Source of the DNA: an uncultured Muribaculaceae bacterium
GTDB lineage: Bacteria; Bacteroidota; Bacteroidia; Bacteroidales; Muribaculaceae
NCBI GenBank assembly: GCA_910586995.1
Contig: CAJUKZ010000010.1
Span: 8,553 to 72,552 of the forward strand
Direction of reading: 5' to 3'
DNA: 64,000 nt
The notes under the pieces were generated by a model. It saw only the letters and a program-made list of their open reading frames with translations, did no database searches and was not told the DNA's origin. This document shows, piece by piece, positions 33,770-43,694 of the stretch. The stretch's first letter is position 1; each line of letters begins with the position of its first letter. The position numbers and the translations under genes are program-made.

Positions 33770-36115
33770 ATGAGGCATTGCTTCCTGACATTTATTTTTG
33801 TTTTGTGCCACTTGTTTTCACAGGCGGCCGATTACACATTATCCGGTCAAGTGAACGATAATTCGGGAGAACCTGTTCCTTATGCCACGATAACGATAAA
33901 CGACACCAAATTCATAGCTTCGACTGATGCAAAGGGATTTTTCGAAATGAAATTGCCTGACGGAGCGTACAATGGCATAGCATCCGCCGTAGGATACAGA
34001 CCATCGGAATTTTCAGTTAATCTTACAAAGGATACATATATTGAAATAGTGTTGAAGGACAATGCCTTGGAGCTGAAAGGAATCAATGTATACGGCAAAG
34101 GCGCAGCCAAGAAGATTGAAGACGGAGCTTTTTCTGTGAATGCTGTGGAAATTACACCGAATATAAACAAGATGGTCACACTCAACGATATTGTCAACCG
34201 TACGGCAGGGGTAAAAGTCCGCAGGGAAGGTGGAGTAGGCTCTGATTTTGATCTGACCATCAACGGCATGTCCGGCAATTCAATCCGTTACTTCATAGAC
34301 GGAGTGCCATTGGAAAGCAAGGGATCTGGCATCACGCTGGATAATGTCCCCCTGAACCTGGTCGATAGAGTTGAGCTTTATAAGGGTGTCGTTCCGTCTC
34401 ACCTCAGCTCCGATGCTCTTGGCGGCGCTGTAAACATAATAACAAAGAAAACTCGCCAGAACTATCTTGATGCTTCATACGGCATAGGTTCATTCAATAC
34501 ACATACAGGAGAAATAACAGGACAATTTTATTTACCGGGGACAAAAATCGCCATACGCCCAACATTCAGTGTCAACTACTCCAAAAACAACTATAAGATG
34601 AAAGGAGTGGAAGTCTGGAGTGATGATGAAGACCGGTTTATATTCACAGACAAGCGCAGGTTTCACGACAACTATCTTTCATTGTTCGGGCAAATAGAAG
34701 CCGGTGTGAACGATGTCAGCTGGGCTGATCAGTTCTTTGTCGGATTCTCCGGAAACAAGCTCGACAAAGACATCCAGACCGGAGCTATGCAGAACAAAGT
34801 ATATGGCGAGGCAAGTAAGAAATCCCATTCATACAGTATATCCGCACATTATAACAAACGCTGGGATAAATTCGCTATCCGGTTGAATCTGTCACAGACA
34901 TGGGACCGCAGCGAAACAGTGGACACCGCATTCCGCAAATACTCTTGGAATGGAACATGGATGCCATCGTCGGGTAATGAACTTAACAACAAAGCAAAAA
35001 CCATCAGGGTATACAACCGTCCGCTCACAATCGTGAATGCAGGCGTGGATTATGAGCTGAATGAGCATCATACTTTTGCCCTGAACTATATGCTAAACCG
35101 CAGAGGTAACGACAGATACGATAAAGTCGACCAATATTTCGAACCATCCAATGATATTGTGACAAAGCACATAGTTTCGGCCACCTACTCCCAGTCTTTC
35201 TTCAACCAGAAATGGCAAACATCCTACTTTATAAAGGATTATATAAATGCCCTTTCTATCAGGCAGACCGACAACACCACCATCACCGGCTCAGATAAGA
35301 TAGATACAGACGCTACCAAAAGCTATTGGGGTGCAGGAATAGGCAGCCGCTACTCTTTCTGTGAACCGATTGCAGTAAAGGCTTCCTACGAGCACAGTGT
35401 GCGCCTGCCGCTCTCACGTGAGCTTCTGGGCAACGGAACAACCGTAAACCCAAACCTGACCCTCAGTCCCGAAACGAGCAACAACTATAATATCGGTCTG
35501 TTCGGAACATGGTTCTTCGGCGACGGCATACACCAACTCAGCTACGAGACCAACGGATTCATCCGCCATGTCCAGAACTATATCAGAGCCACGGTATCAG
35601 AACGCGAGGGCATGATGCAATACGTCAACGAACCGGCTATCGACGTCAAAGGCTTCGATTTTGAACTTTCATATTTCTGGAAGAACAAGCTTCAAATAAC
35701 CATGAACGGAAGCTGGACAGAAGCACGCGACTTAAAAAAGTACAAGACAGACGGCAATCCTTCCGCAACATATAGAAACCGTGTTCCAAACCGTCCTTGG
35801 TTGTTCGGCAATATCGAGGCATCATATACATTCCGCGACCTGCTGGGAAAGACCGACCGATTGAGATTAGAGGCAGCCTATCAGTATATTCACTGGTATT
35901 ACCTCAACTGGGAAGCATTCGGTGCGGCATCAACCAAAGCCCGTATTCCCAACCAGAACATCACTGATGTCTCCCTGACTTATTCATGGCACCGTGACAG
36001 ATATAACATAACGCTGGAATGCAACAATATCTTCGACAAACTTGCATACGATAATTACATGCTGCAGAAGCCAGGCCGTAGCTTCGGTGCAAAATTTAGA
36101 ATTTTCATTAACTAA
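33770..36115 (+). CDS. btuB: TonB-dependent receptor for corrinoids (BtuB-like)
   Basis: A 781-residue outer-membrane receptor: signal peptide of ~19 residues (MRHCFLTFIFVLCHLFSQA), a carboxypeptidase-regulatory-like domain (~22-105), a plug (~120-225; LTINGMSGNSIRYFIDGVPL, VELYKGVVPSHLSSDALGGAVNIITKK) and a beta-barrel to the end. The first gene behind a B12 riboswitch, with BtuFCD in the same operon, makes corrinoid (or corrinoid/haem-like tetrapyrrole) uptake the best reading. Next to HmuS-like genes, HmuR is the alternative relative. The last residues GAKFRIFIN lack the usual terminal aromatic. Confidence 0.9.
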   Translation: MRHCFLTFIFVLCHLFSQAADYTLSGQVNDNSGEPVPYATITINDTKFIASTDAKGFFEMKLPDGAYNGIASAVGYRPSEFSVNLTKDTYIEIVLKDNALELKGINVYGKGAAKKIEDGAFSVNAVEITPNINKMVTLNDIVNRTAGVKVRREGGVGSDFDLTINGMSGNSIRYFIDGVPLESKGSGITLDNVPLNLVDRVELYKGVVPSHLSSDALGGAVNIITKKTRQNYLDASYGIGSFNTHTGEITGQFYLPGTKIAIRPTFSVNYSKNNYKMKGVEVWSDDEDRFIFTDKRRFHDNYLSLFGQIEAGVNDVSWADQFFVGFSGNKLDKDIQTGAMQNKVYGEASKKSHSYSISAHYNKRWDKFAIRLNLSQTWDRSETVDTAFRKYSWNGTWMPSSGNELNNKAKTIRVYNRPLTIVNAGVDYELNEHHTFALNYMLNRRGNDRYDKVDQYFEPSNDIVTKHIVSATYSQSFFNQKWQTSYFIKDYINALSIRQTDNTTITGSDKIDTDATKSYWGAGIGSRYSFCEPIAVKASYEHSVRLPLSRELLGNGTTVNPNLTLSPETSNNYNIGLFGTWFFGDGIHQLSYETNGFIRHVQNYIRATVSEREGMMQYVNEPAIDVKGFDFELSYFWKNKLQITMNGSWTEARDLKKYKTDGNPSATYRNRVPNRPWLFGNIEASYTFRDLLGKTDRLRLEAAYQYIHWYYLNWEAFGAASTKARIPNQNITDVSLTYSWHRDRYNITLECNNIFDKLAYDNYMLQKPGRSFGAKFRIFIN

Positions 36116-36132
36116 CCAAATATCAACAGACA

Positions 36133-37395
36133 ATGAGAAAAGTAAAATTTATTCTATCGTCCTTCATGGCGCTTTTCCTTGCATTCGGCACGACAAGCTG
36201 CTCGGACGATGACGGACCAAAAACACCTGACGACCCGACAATCATCCAAGACTATCATTTTGACCTATGGGTAGCACTCGACCGACACGGCGGCATGGGC
36301 CGCGATGTACATACCCTTGTACGCAGCATCAATTCTCTTGATGCCGATCAGCCCGAAATCACATTCGAAGGTGTAGGCACAGAGGTTAATTCCCTTCTCT
36401 CTCTGGAGACAATACTAAAAGGCGCATACTACTATCAAGTGCCGGTATCAGGCGACCGCTTCGCAAAATATACCATCACAGACAACAATGTTGTGGAAGT
36501 CAAGTCGCGCATATTCAAAGATAATACATTCTCCACCCGCAAGTATACACACGCCTGGATAAACGACAATACACTTCTGATTATGGCAGCTAACGGTGAT
36601 GCGAACAAAATCATCTGGACAAAGCTCAATACCGACGACATGACTATCATATCCGAAGGCACTCTGAACGTGCAAATGCCTGAAGGCGGTGAAATCTATA
36701 CCACTTCCGGTATTCTCAAATACAGAGCTTCCGACAATAAGCTTTTCTACTTCTACTATGCAAAGACAGGCGGTAGCAGAGGCAAGCGCGTATCTCCAAT
36801 GATGACAGCGGTAATCAACCCGTCGACAATGGATGTGGAAAGCGACACCCCGTGCTTCATGGACTGCGAGATGGTAGGAACTGCTTACGGCGAACTCCTC
36901 CAAACCACCACTTTTATTGACGACAGCAACAACCTCTATATTGCCTGCGTGACAAACGATGGCAGCGAGCACAGCCACCTGCTCAAGATTCCTGCCAACT
37001 CTACAGAGTTTGATAAAGACTACGATGGCTTTACTGCTGAAGGCAAACTGATATCCGTCATGTATGTAGGCGGCAACAAAGCTGTAGCTTATGCACGTGA
37101 CGACCAGTTCGGAATAGGCATTGATGATTTCAGCCATTACTATACAGTGATAGATGTCGCAACAAAAAGCCATACACCGATAGAGTTCAATGGAGAACGC
37201 CTGGCATACAGCAGCGGCCGTTTCTCATCGCGCATGGCTTACGTAAACCACAAGGCATATATTGGAGTGGATGCCCAAGGACAGAAACCACAGATATACA
37301 TCTATGACGTTCAGTCTGGTCAAACCACTCTCGGTGCGACAATGGAAGCAGGCTACTACTTTGAGCAAATCCGAGTGGTTGAGAATCTGAAATAA
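36133..37395 (+). CDS. DUF4374 surface lipoprotein
   Basis: A 420-residue lipoprotein (MRKVKFILSSFMALFLAFGTTSC, Cys23) followed by SDDDGP, the acidic surface-export signal. The body consists of repeated short beta strands suggesting a propeller, and fits DUF4374, a family usually found beside TonB-dependent receptors. By analogy with BtuG, the beta-propeller lipoprotein that caps BtuB in Bacteroides, it could capture the ligand for the receptor; this is inference since DUF4374 is a different family. It follows the receptor gene after 17 bases. Confidence 0.82.
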   Translation: MRKVKFILSSFMALFLAFGTTSCSDDDGPKTPDDPTIIQDYHFDLWVALDRHGGMGRDVHTLVRSINSLDADQPEITFEGVGTEVNSLLSLETILKGAYYYQVPVSGDRFAKYTITDNNVVEVKSRIFKDNTFSTRKYTHAWINDNTLLIMAANGDANKIIWTKLNTDDMTIISEGTLNVQMPEGGEIYTTSGILKYRASDNKLFYFYYAKTGGSRGKRVSPMMTAVINPSTMDVESDTPCFMDCEMVGTAYGELLQTTTFIDDSNNLYIACVTNDGSEHSHLLKIPANSTEFDKDYDGFTAEGKLISVMYVGGNKAVAYARDDQFGIGIDDFSHYYTVIDVATKSHTPIEFNGERLAYSSGRFSSRMAYVNHKAYIGVDAQGQKPQIYIYDVQSGQTTLGATMEAGYYFEQIRVVENLK

Positions 37396-37422
37396 CTATT
37401 TTTTATTTTTCTGCCAATAATC

Positions 37423-37449
37423 CTCCCGGGGCATTGTTTGCTCCGGGAG
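37423..37449 (+). terminator. Intra-operon hairpin (attenuator-like)
   Basis: A 7-bp G/C-rich stem CTCCCGG/CCGGGAG with a 13-base loop and TTAGTTGTTTTT after it, in the 97-base gap between the DUF4374 and CbiK genes. It may reduce read-through so that outer-membrane components are made in excess of the chelatase genes. Confidence 0.5.
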
Positions 37450-37492
37450 ATTAGTTGTTTTTAACGACAACCGCACAATCTATCAGCACAAC

Positions 37493-38392
37493 ATGAAAAA
37501 TTTAATATCGCTTGTAGTCGTACTGGCCGGCATCATAAGCCTCAACGCTCAGGATTTAAACGTATTGCCTAACAATAAGGTCGCCATATTGATGGTGCAT
37601 TTCGGCACTACTTTTGACGACACCCGCGCACTTACGATAGATGCCATAAATGAGAAAGCACGACAGACCTTCCCCGGAATAAGAATAGAGGAAGCGTACA
37701 CCTCCCGCATAATCATCAACCGACTTGAGAAAAGAGGCATAAAAAAATCTACACCACAGGAGGCCCTTCTCCGTCTGGCCGCCGACGGATATACTCATGT
37801 TGTCGTACAGGGTACTAATATAATAGACGGTATCGAGGCTGAGGTGCTACGCAAAGAGGCGGCTTCAGTAGCTCCTTTCTTTGAGGAGATAAGGGTTGGC
37901 CATCCGCTGCTTTATTCTGTTGAAGACTGCGAGAACGTTGCAGCCATTCTGGCATCGCGGTATAAAGACGCTACCGACAAAAGAGGAGCGGTGGTGCTCA
38001 TCGGACATGGCACATCAACACCAGCCAACGCCATATATTCACAGATGGACTATATGTTCAAAGCCAATGGCAACGATGCTTTCCACGTAGCCACAGTGGA
38101 GGGCTATCCTACATATGAAACGACATTAGCAAGATTGAAAGCCGACCGCTATAAAACCATTACCCTCCTACCCTTCATGTTTGTTGCCGGAGACCATGCC
38201 AGGAACGATATTGATGGAGAATGGCGTGAGAATCTTGAAAAAGCCGGTTTTACAGTTTCTACCGTACTCGAAGGCTTAGGTCAAATCAGTCAAATCCAGG
38301 ACATCTTCATCGAACATATCAAAGATGCTCTTACTGCTCCGGTATTGGATGCGCTAAGCCAAAAGAAGTCATATATCAAAGAAAATATTTAA
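37493..38392 (+). CDS. cbiK: CbiK-type cobaltochelatase with signal peptide
   Basis: A 299-residue protein. Residues 1-20 (MKNLISLVVVLAGIISLNAQ) form a clear Sec signal; the rest is a type II chelatase. The three metal ligands of CbiK are kept with family spacing: His172 (GHGT), Glu203 (VEGYP) and His235 (AGDHA); His36 lies in MVHFGTT. CbiK inserts cobalt into sirohydrochlorin in the anaerobic pathway, but the signal peptide places this one in the periplasm, as for Desulfovibrio CbiK-P. It is followed at once (TAATG) by the CobN-like HmuS gene, so a joint envelope function is likely. Confidence 0.88.
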   Translation: MKNLISLVVVLAGIISLNAQDLNVLPNNKVAILMVHFGTTFDDTRALTIDAINEKARQTFPGIRIEEAYTSRIIINRLEKRGIKKSTPQEALLRLAADGYTHVVVQGTNIIDGIEAEVLRKEAASVAPFFEEIRVGHPLLYSVEDCENVAAILASRYKDATDKRGAVVLIGHGTSTPANAIYSQMDYMFKANGNDAFHVATVEGYPTYETTLARLKADRYKTITLLPFMFVAGDHARNDIDGEWRENLEKAGFTVSTVLEGLGQISQIQDIFIEHIKDALTAPVLDALSQKKSYIKENI

Positions 38393-41300
38393 TGTCGAAA
38401 GTCAGGAAGTTCGTACCGGTAATCATAGTATTACTTACCATCAGCTGCGGAATCTACGCATGCTACAGCGTATGGTTCAGACCCACAAGAATCCTTGTTG
38501 TGAATCCGCTTCCGGCACAGGCTGCCGAGATTGTGCTTAACAATGACAGCAGGTACATTGATGTAGTATGCGCATCAATGGAAGAAGCCGGTAGTTTTGA
38601 AAACTTTGATGCGGTGCTTATGTATGGCCGCGGACTATATCTTGACTCAATACAATTACATTCCCTTGACAAAGCGGCGGAAAATGGCATTCCTGTATTT
38701 ACAAACTCACTGCGAAATTTCAGTTTTATAGTCAATCATAATCTCGACTCCACACAGATTGCCGTACTACAACACTATTTTTCAAATCCATGCCGCGACA
38801 ATTACCGTAATATGCTCCGGTATCTGAGAAGCATAGCCACACCCGGACGGTTTGGAGATAAAGATTACGACCAACCAATAGACATTCCTTCCGGCATGTA
38901 TTATCATCTTGAGGCAGGACAGTATTTCGAAAAACCGGAAGAACTGACCCGATATCTTAAATCAAAGGGGCTATATAACCCCGATGGCAGCCGGATAGTC
39001 TTTGTCTCAGGCGTGAAATTCCCTGTTGAGAATAACCGTGCGCATATTGACACACTAATCTACCGGCTGACAGTAATGGGATACAACGTCTATCCGCTGA
39101 CAGCAACCGGACAGCAAAGGGACGAAATGATTAAAGCTGTCGGACCTGAAGCTATTGTATATCTGCCGATGGGACGATTGGGTAATGATTCGCTTATTAA
39201 TTGGGCATACAACAACCGCATACCCCTGTTTATGCCCTTTCCTCTCATACAGAGCCATGAGGAATGGCTTGACGTCGATAAACCTATGGGGGGAGGTACG
39301 CTCAATGCGAGAATCGTCGTCCCTGAAATTGACGGAGGTATGACTCCTCTATGTATATCCACACAGAATCAGGGAGATGATGAATTTCTGCTGTATACAC
39401 CGGAGCCGGAACGTATTGACGCCTTCACAAGTCAGCTCGACCGCTTTATGAAATTAAGGAGAATGCCCAATTCACAAAAAAAGATAGCAGTCGGATATTT
39501 CAAATCTCCCGGCAAAGACGCTCTTATTGCATCCGGAATGGAGGTTGTGCCATCGCTTTACAACTTCTTGAAGCGTCTGAAAGACGAAGGTTATAATGTG
39601 ACCGGCCTACCGGCTACAGCAAGAGATTTTGAAAGGCAAATCATGGAGCAGGGAAGCGTGATGGGCTCATACGCACCGTCTGCTCAGGAGCATTTTATGA
39701 ATGAGTGTAATCCGATTTGGATTGATGCCGGAGAGTACGAGGACTGGGCAAAATCCGTTCTGCTGCCTGAGAAATATGCAGAAGTTGAGCATCGATATGG
39801 CAAAGCCCCCGGAACTTTGCTCGCACGTGGCGACAGTCTTGCCATCGCAGCAATACGCTATGGCAACATTCTCGTATTCCCACAACCACGTCCTGCTTTA
39901 GGAAATGATGATTTCAAACTCATACACGGCGCTGAGGTAGTGCCACCACACTCCTATATCGCCCCCTATCTGTATATGCAGAAAGAATTTGATGCGGATG
40001 CCTTGATACACTTCGGGACGCATGGCAATCTTGAGTTCACTCCAGGCAAAAATGCAGGTCTTTCACAAGCAGATTGGGCAGAAGTCTTGATTGGAAACCG
40101 TCCGCATTTCTATTTCTATACGACCGGAAATGTTGGAGAAGCGATTATTGCCAAAAGACGTAGCCACGCAGTGTTGGTGACTTATCTCACCCCTCCTTAT
40201 GTGGAAAGTGGTATGCGTCAGAAATATACTACCTTATTGGAGGAGTTGCACGACGCTATTGCCCATCCCGAAAAGAATACACCGGCACTCAAAAATAAGA
40301 TTATATGCCTCGGTTTTCACAAGGACTTAGGTTTAGATTCTATAAAAGTTGGGGAATATACAGCTGAAGAGTTGGAAAAAATAGATGGATTTGTAGAGGA
40401 GCTTGCGAATGAAAAAATCACCGGCGCATGCTATGTTATGGGGAGGCCATATTCTGATGCCGAAATGAAAACAACCGTAATGGCAATAGCGGCAGATCCT
40501 TTGGCATACGGCAGAGCCAAGGCAGACTATGAAAAAGGGAAAATCACCAAAGAGAATCTTCAGGACTTCTCATTTATATCCCATCACTATCTTCCACAGG
40601 CAAAGCAGGATGTTACAAAAGCATTGTCCGGCAACATTAATATTACCGATGAATTGTCGGATGTCATTGAATATCGCGAATTATTAAGCCAATCTGCCGG
40701 AGCAGAGTTGGATGCTATGGCAGAGGTCCTTAATGGAGAGCCCGTAAGACCAGCGCCCGGAGGCGACCCTGTGCTGAATCCGAATGTGTTGCCGATGGGT
40801 CGCAATATGTATAGTATCAATGCTGAAGCCACACCGGGACCTAAAGCATGGAATGATGGTATGGTGCTTGCAGAGCAATCATTGAAAGACTATTATTCAA
40901 AACATGGCGAATATCCTCAGAAAGTAAGTTATACTTTTTGGGCCGGAGAATTCATCTCCTCACAAGGAGCTACCATTGCTCAAGCATTGCGAATGTTAGG
41001 AGTTGAGCCTGTAAGAGATGAGCAAGGCCGCGTGATGGATCTTAAACTGACACCAAGTGCCGAACTTGGACGACCGCGAATTAATATAATGGTTCAGGTT
41101 TCAGGACAATTGCGCGACATCGCCGGTTCGCGCCTTAGGATGCTTACTGATGCAGTCGCTCTTGCAGCCGACAGTAAGGACGATATTTATCCTAATTATG
41201 TAGCCGACGGATCGTTGGCACAAGAAAAAGCACTCGTTGAAAATGGGGCTTCTCCACAACGTGCTCGTGAACTGGCGAATATGAGAGTCTTTGGCCCGGT

Positions 41301-42276
41301 AAACTCCGGATATAGCACAGGTATGCTTCGCTATACCGAAAGCTCTGGAGAATGGAATGACCGGCAGGAACTCGTAGACGGCTATCTCAATAACATGTGT
41401 GCCATATATGGTGATGAGGAGCACTGGGGCGATATGGACAAGAACCTTTTTCAAGCGGCTATCACTAACACCGATTTGATTGTGCAGCCGCGTCAGAGCA
41501 ATACCTGGGGGCCTCTTTCTCTTGATCATGTATATGAATTTACGGGAGCACTTTCCTTGGCAGCCACATCAATCAACGGCAAGGAGCCTGATGCTATGTT
41601 GGCTGATTATCGTAATTCCTATCTCCCACGGTTGCAGAACACTAAGGAAGCTGTAGCGATTGAGACCAGAGCTACTATCCTAAATCCTGAATATATAAAG
41701 CAGAAGATGAAGGGGGAAGCAACGACAGCACAGATGTTTGGCGAAATATTCCGCAATATTTTCGGTTGGAGTGCTACTCGTCCGAGCGCATTGCAGGAAG
41801 ATATTTATGATAATCTTTACGAAGTATATGTAGAGGATGTGAATGGGCTTGGAATAGAGGAATATTTCGATCGGGTCAATCCGGCAGCCCTCCAGGAAAT
41901 GACAGCAACAATGCTTGAAAGTGCACGGAAAGGTTTTTGGCAAGCTGATAGCCGTAAAATAGAAGCTACAGCCCGACTCCACGCCAGGATTACGGAACGG
42001 CATGGAGCACCATGCACTGATTTCGTTTGTGCAAATACCAAACTTCAGGAGTTTACAGCCTCAAAACTTGATGACGCAACTGCCGACAAGTATCTTAACA
42101 ATATATCGAAAGCTACCGCTCAAAATTCCGATGCAAAAGTCCTGAAGGAGGAGAGTCAAAATGTACTCTCTGCAATCACTCCGAAAACTTCTGCATATTA
42201 TGTCATCGGAGCAGTATTGCTATTGTTGATTGTCGCTGCTGTAATTTTAATAATTAGAAAGCGGAAAAGCTCATGA
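38392..42276 (+). CDS. hmuS: HmuS-like, membrane-anchored CobN/BchH-family chelatase
   Basis: A 1294-residue protein of the CobN/Mg-chelatase H family with the hallmark HFGTHGNLEFTPGK (His540, His544, Glu548) and GMRQKYTTLLEELHDAI. Unlike cytosolic CobN it has an N-terminal anchor (~9-27) and a C-terminal membrane helix (VIGAVLLLLIVAAVILII) before RKRKSS, so the large domain should face the periplasm. This layout and the three following genes match hmuSTUV of Porphyromonas/Bacteroides, where HmuS is implicated in removing iron from haem. Under a B12 riboswitch its substrate may be a corrinoid or cobalt-porphyrinoid. No AAA+ partners (CobS/T, BchI/D) are present. Confidence 0.88.
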   Translation: MSKVRKFVPVIIVLLTISCGIYACYSVWFRPTRILVVNPLPAQAAEIVLNNDSRYIDVVCASMEEAGSFENFDAVLMYGRGLYLDSIQLHSLDKAAENGIPVFTNSLRNFSFIVNHNLDSTQIAVLQHYFSNPCRDNYRNMLRYLRSIATPGRFGDKDYDQPIDIPSGMYYHLEAGQYFEKPEELTRYLKSKGLYNPDGSRIVFVSGVKFPVENNRAHIDTLIYRLTVMGYNVYPLTATGQQRDEMIKAVGPEAIVYLPMGRLGNDSLINWAYNNRIPLFMPFPLIQSHEEWLDVDKPMGGGTLNARIVVPEIDGGMTPLCISTQNQGDDEFLLYTPEPERIDAFTSQLDRFMKLRRMPNSQKKIAVGYFKSPGKDALIASGMEVVPSLYNFLKRLKDEGYNVTGLPATARDFERQIMEQGSVMGSYAPSAQEHFMNECNPIWIDAGEYEDWAKSVLLPEKYAEVEHRYGKAPGTLLARGDSLAIAAIRYGNILVFPQPRPALGNDDFKLIHGAEVVPPHSYIAPYLYMQKEFDADALIHFGTHGNLEFTPGKNAGLSQADWAEVLIGNRPHFYFYTTGNVGEAIIAKRRSHAVLVTYLTPPYVESGMRQKYTTLLEELHDAIAHPEKNTPALKNKIICLGFHKDLGLDSIKVGEYTAEELEKIDGFVEELANEKITGACYVMGRPYSDAEMKTTVMAIAADPLAYGRAKADYEKGKITKENLQDFSFISHHYLPQAKQDVTKALSGNINITDELSDVIEYRELLSQSAGAELDAMAEVLNGEPVRPAPGGDPVLNPNVLPMGRNMYSINAEATPGPKAWNDGMVLAEQSLKDYYSKHGEYPQKVSYTFWAGEFISSQGATIAQALRMLGVEPVRDEQGRVMDLKLTPSAELGRPRINIMVQVSGQLRDIAGSRLRMLTDAVALAADSKDDIYPNYVADGSLAQEKALVENGASPQRARELANMRVFGPVNSGYSTGMLRYTESSGEWNDRQELVDGYLNNMCAIYGDEEHWGDMDKNLFQAAITNTDLIVQPRQSNTWGPLSLDHVYEFTGALSLAATSINGKEPDAMLADYRNSYLPRLQNTKEAVAIETRATILNPEYIKQKMKGEATTAQMFGEIFRNIFGWSATRPSALQEDIYDNLYEVYVEDVNGLGIEEYFDRVNPAALQEMTATMLESARKGFWQADSRKIEATARLHARITERHGAPCTDFVCANTKLQEFTASKLDDATADKYLNNISKATAQNSDAKVLKEESQNVLSAITPKTSAYYVIGAVLLLLIVAAVILIIRKRKSS

Positions 42277-42773
42277 TTTCGATATTGATTATACTCAGTC
42301 TTGTGATTATGCTGACCGGCTCCATCCGACTCTCATTGATGGGATGGAAAGCTACGTTGCTATGGAGTTTAGTCTGGATGGTGGTAGCGTATTGCTCTAC
42401 AATGTGGCTGACCAGGCTTTCAATGGAAGAAATATATGGGTATCTAAATATTCGTTCCGTCTGTCTATTCGGATTCATAGAGAGTTTCATTTTCATATCC
42501 TACGTGTTTTATACCGGCAAAGGGAAAGCCATATTATCTTATTATCCCGGATTAATGCTGATATTCCCTGTAACAATAATGGCGTTTTGGATGAGCCGCA
42601 CAGTCAACGGGATTAGTTTTATGACAATCGGAGTATTGGCATCGTTAGTAACAGGGGCTTTGCTGACAGGAATTACTCTCCTTATGCACCAGCATAGATG
42701 TGAAAAATCGTGGCTATATATTGCCACAATAGTAAGTTTAATCAGTTATATCTTGATATTCGGAATTTTATGA
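42273..42773 (+). CDS. hmuT: HmuT-like polytopic membrane protein
   Basis: A 166-residue hydrophobic protein with about five membrane segments and few charged residues (MISILIILSLVIMLTGSIRL at the start; SWLYIATIVSLISYILIFGI at the end). It has no catalytic motif. It lies between the CobN-like and MotA/ExbB-like genes with 4-base overlaps on both sides, the place of hmuT in hmuYRSTUV operons; the family call rests on that position. It may couple the proton channel to the periplasmic chelatase. Confidence 0.72.
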   Translation: MISILIILSLVIMLTGSIRLSLMGWKATLLWSLVWMVVAYCSTMWLTRLSMEEIYGYLNIRSVCLFGFIESFIFISYVFYTGKGKAILSYYPGLMLIFPVTIMAFWMSRTVNGISFMTIGVLASLVTGALLTGITLLMHQHRCEKSWLYIATIVSLISYILIFGIL

Positions 42774-43360
42774 CTACAATTTCTGACATACTGTTCATTA
42801 TCTCAAACGGCATACTGATTCCAGTGATAGTCTTGCTGCTCTTTTTGCTTGTCAAGGCAATCGTGCTGGTTATCGGATTCTACACTGAGTGGCAAAAGAA
42901 CAGGCAACTGTCCGCTCAGCTTCAACATCTTGTAGAGAATTTCAATGCCGGCACTATCAATGATCTGGATTCAACCTTGGTCTCCTCGGATAACTCTCCG
43001 ATAGTCAAGTGTCTTCGCGATATGCTTTCGCATAAGGATGACTCTATTTATTGCGAACATTCCTTAGCCGACTTTCAGGTAGATGTTCAGCAACAACTAT
43101 CCAAAAACCGAGTTTTGATTAAGTTTGGTCCTATGCTCGGCTTGATGGGTACTCTTATACCTATGGGACCGGCGCTTGTAGGACTGGCAACGGGTGATAT
43201 AGCGTCTATGGCTTATAATATGCAGGTGGCGTTTGCCACAACCGTAGTGGGTATGTTGGTCGCCGGCATAGGATTGGCTACACTGCAAGTGAGGCAACGC
43301 TTTTATGCCCGCTCTCTCAACACCTTGGATTTCTTATATCATAAACTTACCGGCAAATGA
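42770..43360 (+). CDS. hmuU: MotA/TolQ/ExbB-family proton-channel protein (HmuU-like)
   Basis: A 196-residue inner-membrane protein starting MTTISDILFII; ATG 42770 overlaps the upstream stop and a longer frame start is unlikely. It has one N-terminal membrane helix, a cytoplasmic stretch (~45-110) and two later helices with the family signature GPMLGLMGTLIPMGPALVGLATGD and MQVAFATTVVGMLVAGIG. ExbB/TolQ/MotA proteins turn proton flow into movement of a periplasmic partner. Here the partner would be the DUF2149 protein and the CobN-like chelatase. Confidence 0.9.
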   Translation: MTTISDILFIISNGILIPVIVLLLFLLVKAIVLVIGFYTEWQKNRQLSAQLQHLVENFNAGTINDLDSTLVSSDNSPIVKCLRDMLSHKDDSIYCEHSLADFQVDVQQQLSKNRVLIKFGPMLGLMGTLIPMGPALVGLATGDIASMAYNMQVAFATTVVGMLVAGIGLATLQVRQRFYARSLNTLDFLYHKLTGK

Positions 43361-43689
43361 GACAGAATCCGATACTGACGAATGATGACAGGGACAACCC
43401 GCTGGGAATGCTCACTAACCTCTTTGATGTGGCTATGGTGTTTGCCGTGGCTCTTATGGTGGCTTTAGTGACGCATTTCAATATGAACGAGATATTCTCC
43501 AAAGAGGATTATACTATAGTCAAGAATCCCGGAGCGGAGAATATGGAGATTATAACCAAAGAGGGAAATGAAATCAAGAAATACACTTCCTCCGATTCAG
43601 ATTCACCGACCAACGGCTCAAAAGGCCGGCGTGTCGGAACAGCTTATCAGCTTGAAAATGGAGAAATAATATACATCCCGGAAAAATAA
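43357..43689 (+). CDS. hmuV: DUF2149 protein (HmuV-like, ExbD-like role)
   Basis: A 110-residue protein with one membrane helix at ~22-42 (FDVAMVFAVALMVALVTHF) preceded by a short cytoplasmic segment with an Asp-rich start, and a small periplasmic domain. DUF2149 proteins are nearly always encoded next to an ExbB/MotA-like gene and a CobN-like gene. The topology equals ExbD/TolR, so it is presumably the second half of the proton-driven motor; an acidic residue at the helix start (Asp23) would suit this. Overlaps hmuU by 4 bases. Confidence 0.85.
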   Translation: MRQNPILTNDDRDNPLGMLTNLFDVAMVFAVALMVALVTHFNMNEIFSKEDYTIVKNPGAENMEIITKEGNEIKKYTSSDSDSPTNGSKGRRVGTAYQLENGEIIYIPEK

Positions 43690-43694
43690 CAACT

